From contig JACPKQ010000007.1 in assembly GCA_016186995.1 (NCBI GenBank), forward strand, positions 62,001-126,000: a stretch of 64,000 nt of DNA, in the 5' to 3' direction. Shown here piece after piece: positions 60,653 through 64,000 of the stretch. The position numbers and the translations under genes were made by a program. The stretch's first letter is position 1, and every line of letters begins with the position of its first letter. The notes below the pieces were generated by a model that saw only the letters and a list, made by a program, of their open reading frames with translations, was not told the DNA's origin and made no database searches. The DNA comes from Deltaproteobacteria bacterium (lineage in GTDB: Bacteria; Bdellovibrionota; JACOXK01).

Positions 60653-61414
60653 ATGAGTATTTTATTAAAAAAATATAAGAAAAAACCTAAATCTCTTTCT
60701 TCTAGGGAGAGAGACGAACTTATTAAAGAGTACACCCCACTTATCAAGTTTGTGGCCAAGAAAATCGCTATGCGATTGCCTGCTAATATTGAATTAGATG
60801 ATCTTATGAGTTCAGGAGTGATAGGGCTTATGGATGCACTTGAAAAGTATGATCCTAGTCGAGACAATCAATTTAAAACTTACGCAGAGTTTCGAATTCG
60901 AGGAGCTATTTTAGATGAATTGCGTTCTCAAGATTGGGTGCCCAGATCCATTCGTGAAAAATCAAAAATGCTTGAAAAAGCTTTTGCAAAAGCAGAAAAA
61001 AAACTAGGACGTTTTGCAAGTAATAAAGAAGTGGCTAAGGAGTTAGGAGTTTCTTTAGATGAATTGCATGATCTTTTAAGCCAGACAAAATCTGTTTCCA
61101 TTTTAAATATCGATGCCGTTTCAGATTTTTCTTATTCCGACAGGAGAAGTTTACTTAATCTTATTGATGCAGGAAATAATGAAAGCCCTGTTTCTAAACT
61201 ATCTCAAGAAGCAACACAAAAAATAGTTACGCAAGCGCTTGATGAATTACCTGAAAAGCAAAAGCTTGTGTTAGCACTTTATTATTATGAAGATTTAAAC
61301 CTTAAAGAGATCGGAGATGTTTTAGAGGTAACAGAATCTCGTGTTTCACAGCTTCATACTCAGGCGGTTATAAAGCTTAAAGGTAAATTAAAGAAAAAAC
61401 TCGATGTATTGTAA
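60653..61414 (+). CDS. fliA: Flagellar-type sigma factor (FliA/WhiG)
   Basis: 253 residues, the usual length for FliA. Region 2 is IKFVAKKIAMRLPANIELDDLMSSGVIGLMDALEKYDPSRDNQFKTYAEFRIRGAILDELRSQDW (the YAxxRIRGA signature); region 3 and 4 (LKEIGDVLEVTESRVSQLH) follow. It directs transcription of late flagellar genes. AGGGGAGGG lies 4 bases upstream. It is followed by an HD-GYP gene. Confidence 0.9.
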   Translation: MSILLKKYKKKPKSLSSRERDELIKEYTPLIKFVAKKIAMRLPANIELDDLMSSGVIGLMDALEKYDPSRDNQFKTYAEFRIRGAILDELRSQDWVPRSIREKSKMLEKAFAKAEKKLGRFASNKEVAKELGVSLDELHDLLSQTKSVSILNIDAVSDFSYSDRRSLLNLIDAGNNESPVSKLSQEATQKIVTQALDELPEKQKLVLALYYYEDLNLKEIGDVLEVTESRVSQLHTQAVIKLKGKLKKKLDVL

Positions 61415-61448
61415 GTATTTTCCTCTCTCATGCCGATAAGCTTAAAGT

Positions 61449-62117
61449 ATGGATCAAAAACAAAATGAGCTCTATTTTTTATGGTTAGTAGTTCAAGAGA
61501 ATCAAGAATTTAGAAAAAGAAATAAAACTGTTGTTGAAGAAACTCTTAAAGCGCTTTTAAGAACACTTGAGATTAAAGATCGCTATACCCACGGGCATTC
61601 ACAACGTGTGGCCTTTTTTGCGAGGCTTATAGCAGAGAACATGGGCTTTGAAGAAGAAGAAATTCAAGAAATTAAATTAGCCGCTATGCTCCATGATCTT
61701 GGCAAGATAGGTACCCCCTTAGAAATTCTTAATAAACCTGGAAAACTTACGGATGAAGAATTTGATGTGATTAAAGAACATCCCATCTATAGTTATGAAA
61801 TTATTTCTCAAGTCTCAAGCCTTCAAAATATTGCACGGTGGATTCGTGCCCATCAGGAAAGAATGGATGGTTTTGGGTACCCGGACGGGCTTAAAGGGGA
61901 AGAAATTCCGCTTCAAGCTCGTATTATCACAGTGGCCGATGCCTTTGATGCTATGACTTCAGATAGGCCTTATCGCAAAGCCCTTTCTTTAGAAACAGCT
62001 TATGAAGAGCTTAAAAGATGCGCAGGTACACAATTCGATAAAGAAGTGGTAAAAGTCTTCCTCGATGTATATCAAAATCATTTAGCGGAGAAACAAGTTC
62101 GAAAGAAGAGGGCATAA
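61449..62117 (+). CDS. HD-GYP c-di-GMP phosphodiesterase
   Basis: 222 residues, a stand-alone HD-GYP domain. MLHDLGKIGTP holds the HD metal pair; the second motif RMDGFGYPDGLKGEEIP is the GYP signature; HxxERMDG has Gln where a His often follows (AHQERMDG). It would lower c-di-GMP, which the PilZ protein at 7750 senses. Probably cotranscribed with fliA. Confidence 0.92.
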   Translation: MDQKQNELYFLWLVVQENQEFRKRNKTVVEETLKALLRTLEIKDRYTHGHSQRVAFFARLIAENMGFEEEEIQEIKLAAMLHDLGKIGTPLEILNKPGKLTDEEFDVIKEHPIYSYEIISQVSSLQNIARWIRAHQERMDGFGYPDGLKGEEIPLQARIITVADAFDAMTSDRPYRKALSLETAYEELKRCAGTQFDKEVVKVFLDVYQNHLAEKQVRKKRA

Positions 62118-63365
62118 TTGGAAAAAGCAGTTTTGGTGGGTGTTCAGAAAAAAAATTCTCAGGACAATCTTCAAAGTTCACTCGAAGAGCTTCAAGCCCT
62201 TGTCAAAACAGCAGGTGGAATAACTAAAAAAATTTTTACTCAGAAACTTCAAAAAATTCACCCAGGTACTTTTATTGGTAAAGGAAAGATGGAGGAGATC
62301 AAAGAATATCTTCAAAAAGAGGATATTGATATTATCGTTCTTGATGCCAACCTTTCTCCTTCGCAACAAACTCAATTAGAAGTTTTTTTTGAAAAGCCTA
62401 TTTTAGATAGAACAGCTATCATTCTTCATATTTTTGCAAAACATGCGCGAACTAAGGAAGGGGCTTTACAGGTTGAGTTTGCACAACTCGAATATCGTCT
62501 ACCACGTCTTGTAGGAAGTAAAAAATATCTTTCAAGATTGGGAGGGGGTATTGGAACGCAAGGGCCTGGAGAAACACAGCTTGAAATTGATAGACGTCGC
62601 ATTCGTCAAAAGATGGACTCCATTAAAGCAGAACTGGAAAATGTTAAAAGGCATCGGGAGATTTATAGAAGTAAAAGAAAAGGAGTTCCTCTTCCTGTTG
62701 TATCTTTGGTTGGGTATACAAATGCTGGTAAATCAACACTTTTAAACTGTCTCTGTGGAAAGACCGTTGTGAAGGCTCAAGATAAACTTTTTGAAACCCT
62801 TGACCCAACAACACGAAAGATCAAACTTAAAAATAATCAAGCAGTTCTTATAACAGATACTGTAGGGTTTATTGAAAAACTTCCTCACCAGTTAGTAGAG
62901 GCTTTTAGAGCGACTTTTGAAGAAGTTTCTGAGAGTGATCTTCTGATTCATGTTATTGATGGCTCGCACCCGCAGTTTTTTAAACAAGCGGAAACAGTTT
63001 TAAAAGTTTTGGAAGAATTAAGTTTATCACATAAACCTATACTTCATGTTTATAATAAACTTGATCTTTATGAAGATGATAAAGTACGTTTTTTAAAACA
63101 CCCAAAACTTTTTCCTTCTCTTATTCTTTCTGCTGAAAAAAATATAAATATTGAACAGCTTTTAGAAAAGCTTGAAGAATTTTTAAGTTCGTTTGTAGAA
63201 GAAATTGAAGTGGAATTACCTTTAGATGAACAGGCTCAAAAATTAAGGGCTTTAATTTCAGAAAATGGCAAAATTCTTTTAGAGAAGGTAGAACATAACA
63301 CCCTTAAAATTAAAGCAAGTGTAAATAAAAAAATAGCACATTACTTGAGAAATAAAGTACAGTAA
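62118..63365 (+). CDS. hflX: GTPase HflX
   Basis: 415 residues from a TTG abutting the previous stop. The glycine-rich linker RLGGGIGTQGPGETQLEIDRR and the G1 motif VGYTNAGKS are diagnostic. HflX binds stalled 50S subunits and helps ribosome recovery. Length is close to the usual 420-430. Confidence 0.95.
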   Translation: MEKAVLVGVQKKNSQDNLQSSLEELQALVKTAGGITKKIFTQKLQKIHPGTFIGKGKMEEIKEYLQKEDIDIIVLDANLSPSQQTQLEVFFEKPILDRTAIILHIFAKHARTKEGALQVEFAQLEYRLPRLVGSKKYLSRLGGGIGTQGPGETQLEIDRRRIRQKMDSIKAELENVKRHREIYRSKRKGVPLPVVSLVGYTNAGKSTLLNCLCGKTVVKAQDKLFETLDPTTRKIKLKNNQAVLITDTVGFIEKLPHQLVEAFRATFEEVSESDLLIHVIDGSHPQFFKQAETVLKVLEELSLSHKPILHVYNKLDLYEDDKVRFLKHPKLFPSLILSAEKNINIEQLLEKLEEFLSSFVEEIEVELPLDEQAQKLRALISENGKILLEKVEHNTLKIKASVNKKIAHYLRNKVQ

Positions 63366-63375
63366 GAATAATAAG

Positions 63376-63618
63376 TTAAATTTTGTATTTTTCTTTGAGT
63401 TTTTTTCTACGGTAAGAAATTTTAAGATAAATCCATTTTGTCTTAAGGTGTTCTTTTTTAAGTTCAATATATTCTTGAAGCATTCTGGCATCGGGTTCCT
63501 CACCTTGGTTGAGTTTCTTTTCAAAATAGTTAAATTGGGTTTCAAGGTTTTGAAGCCGTTTTTGCAGGCGGTTTGATTCTCTTAAGATTTCATCCATTTC
63601 ACGGTAGGCCTGCTTCAT
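63376..63618 (-). CDS. Small coiled-coil protein
   Basis: 80 residues, entirely helical and charged with heptad-like leucines. It converges on hflX with a 10-base gap. No family is recognised. Confidence 0.6.
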   Translation of the reverse strand: MKQAYREMDEILRESNRLQKRLQNLETQFNYFEKKLNQGEEPDARMLQEYIELKKEHLKTKWIYLKISYRRKKLKEKYKI

Positions 63619-63669
63619 AAATAAGGTTTATAGCATAAACCCTGTGAAGAGGCCAGGGGGCCACAGGTG

Positions 63670-64000
63670 CTAAAGTGGTTTTGAAGAGAGAAAACCGCGA
63701 GAGTCTTGTGTTACTTCAAAGTGATAAAAGTCATTCTTCTTGGCACCCATATTAATGCCTGTTTGAGAGAGAAGAGGCTCTAAAGAGGCTAAATTTCTTG
63801 AGAGTTTAAGCTTTACCTTAGCTTTAAATTCACTCATTCTTTGATATCTGGGATTGAATTTAAATGTCCAATCAAGATCTAAAAGAATGTCATTTGTATC
63901 CGTGTCAGAGACAACACTCACATGAAAAGGGTCTGTTTCTGAGAAATTTTGGCTTATGAGTTTTTTTAAACCTAAAATACTTGTGTTAATCCTTAAATTT
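63670..64000 (-). CDS. Partial protein, GspN-like C-terminus (tentative)
   Basis: The frame is open to the window edge, so the N-terminus is missing; the GTG at 63921 need not be the start. The end, with LDLDWTFKFNPRY, LASLEPLLSQTGI and NDFYHFEVTQDSRGF, resembles the C-terminus of GspN/AsmA-like type II secretion proteins (which end in DGxYxFxxxGTLxxP). The resemblance is weak and an unrelated lipid- or OM-linked protein is possible. Confidence 0.45.
   Translation of the reverse strand, partial: NLRINTSILGLKKLISQNFSETDPFHVSVVSDTDTNDILLDLDWTFKFNPRYQRMSEFKAKVKLKLSRNLASLEPLLSQTGINMGAKKNDFYHFEVTQDSRGFLSSKPL

Noticed and set aside
1-64000. CRISPR arrays, insertion-sequence transposases, rRNA genes
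   Set aside because: No regular repeat-spacer array, transposase ORF or rRNA-like sequence was seen by eye.

Overview
The window is AT-rich DNA from a Gram-negative bacterium with an outer membrane. It encodes an Mla-type lipid transport system, a Porin_O_P-like beta-barrel, about eight probable lipoproteins, a flagellar-type sigma factor, and many histidine kinases and sigma-54 signals. The mix suggests an uncultured deltaproteobacterial-type lineage (Bdellovibrionota or Myxococcota-like). That placement is inference from gene content only. All calls come from reading the sequence; no database search was run.

Layout. 1-3.8 kb: the 3' end of a histidine kinase, a secreted coiled-coil protein and a Kelch lipoprotein. 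3.9-13.3 kb: the most unusual block, with a B12/radical SAM protein, an acyl carrier protein, a KAS III-like condensing enzyme, a methyltransferase, a PilZ fusion protein and a haem-oxygenase-like di-iron oxidase (HDO), interleaved with two histidine kinases. It reads as a regulated pathway making or modifying an acyl chain. 13.3-21.8 kb: porin, a 1715-residue Ser/Thr-His hybrid kinase, methyltransferase, HEAT protein. 21.8-36.3 kb: malic enzyme, MFS transporter, metalloprotease-like lipoprotein, PYROXD2-like oxidoreductase, two paralogous secreted helical proteins (one with an Arg/Asp/Glu-repeat tail), 2-oxoacid dehydrogenase E1 alpha/beta, Bcp peroxiredoxin, cytochrome c, NhaC antiporter. 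36.3-41 kb: secreted proteins, a dockerin-like HExxH lipoprotein and tRNA-His. 41-46.8 kb: cation antiporters and a FeoB operon led by a MarR-FeoA fusion. 46.9-52.4 kb: membrane protein, ThpR, M14 peptidase, and a histidine kinase/NtrC-type activator pair. 52.4-57.5 kb: repeats, a tfoX remnant, another HExxH lipoprotein, a mer-like operon without merA, an ECF sigma/anti-sigma pair and an mgtC remnant. 57.5-64 kb: the Mla operon, then FliA, HD-GYP and HflX, a small coiled-coil gene and a partial GspN-like gene.

The most notable signal spans the window. Four perfect sigma-54 promoters (TGGCAC-N5-TTGCW) and one near-perfect one lie just upstream of five plus-strand genes. These are the Kelch lipoprotein, three separate lipoproteins carrying HExxH zinc-protease motifs, and fliA. 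An NtrC-type activator and its probable kinase lie 0.6 kb from one of them. This suggests a sigma-54 programme for cell-surface metalloprotease-like lipoproteins linked to motility. Dispersed palindromic (REP/MITE-like) elements occupy several intergenic gaps, and a duplicated tRNA-His end flanks one cluster of them.
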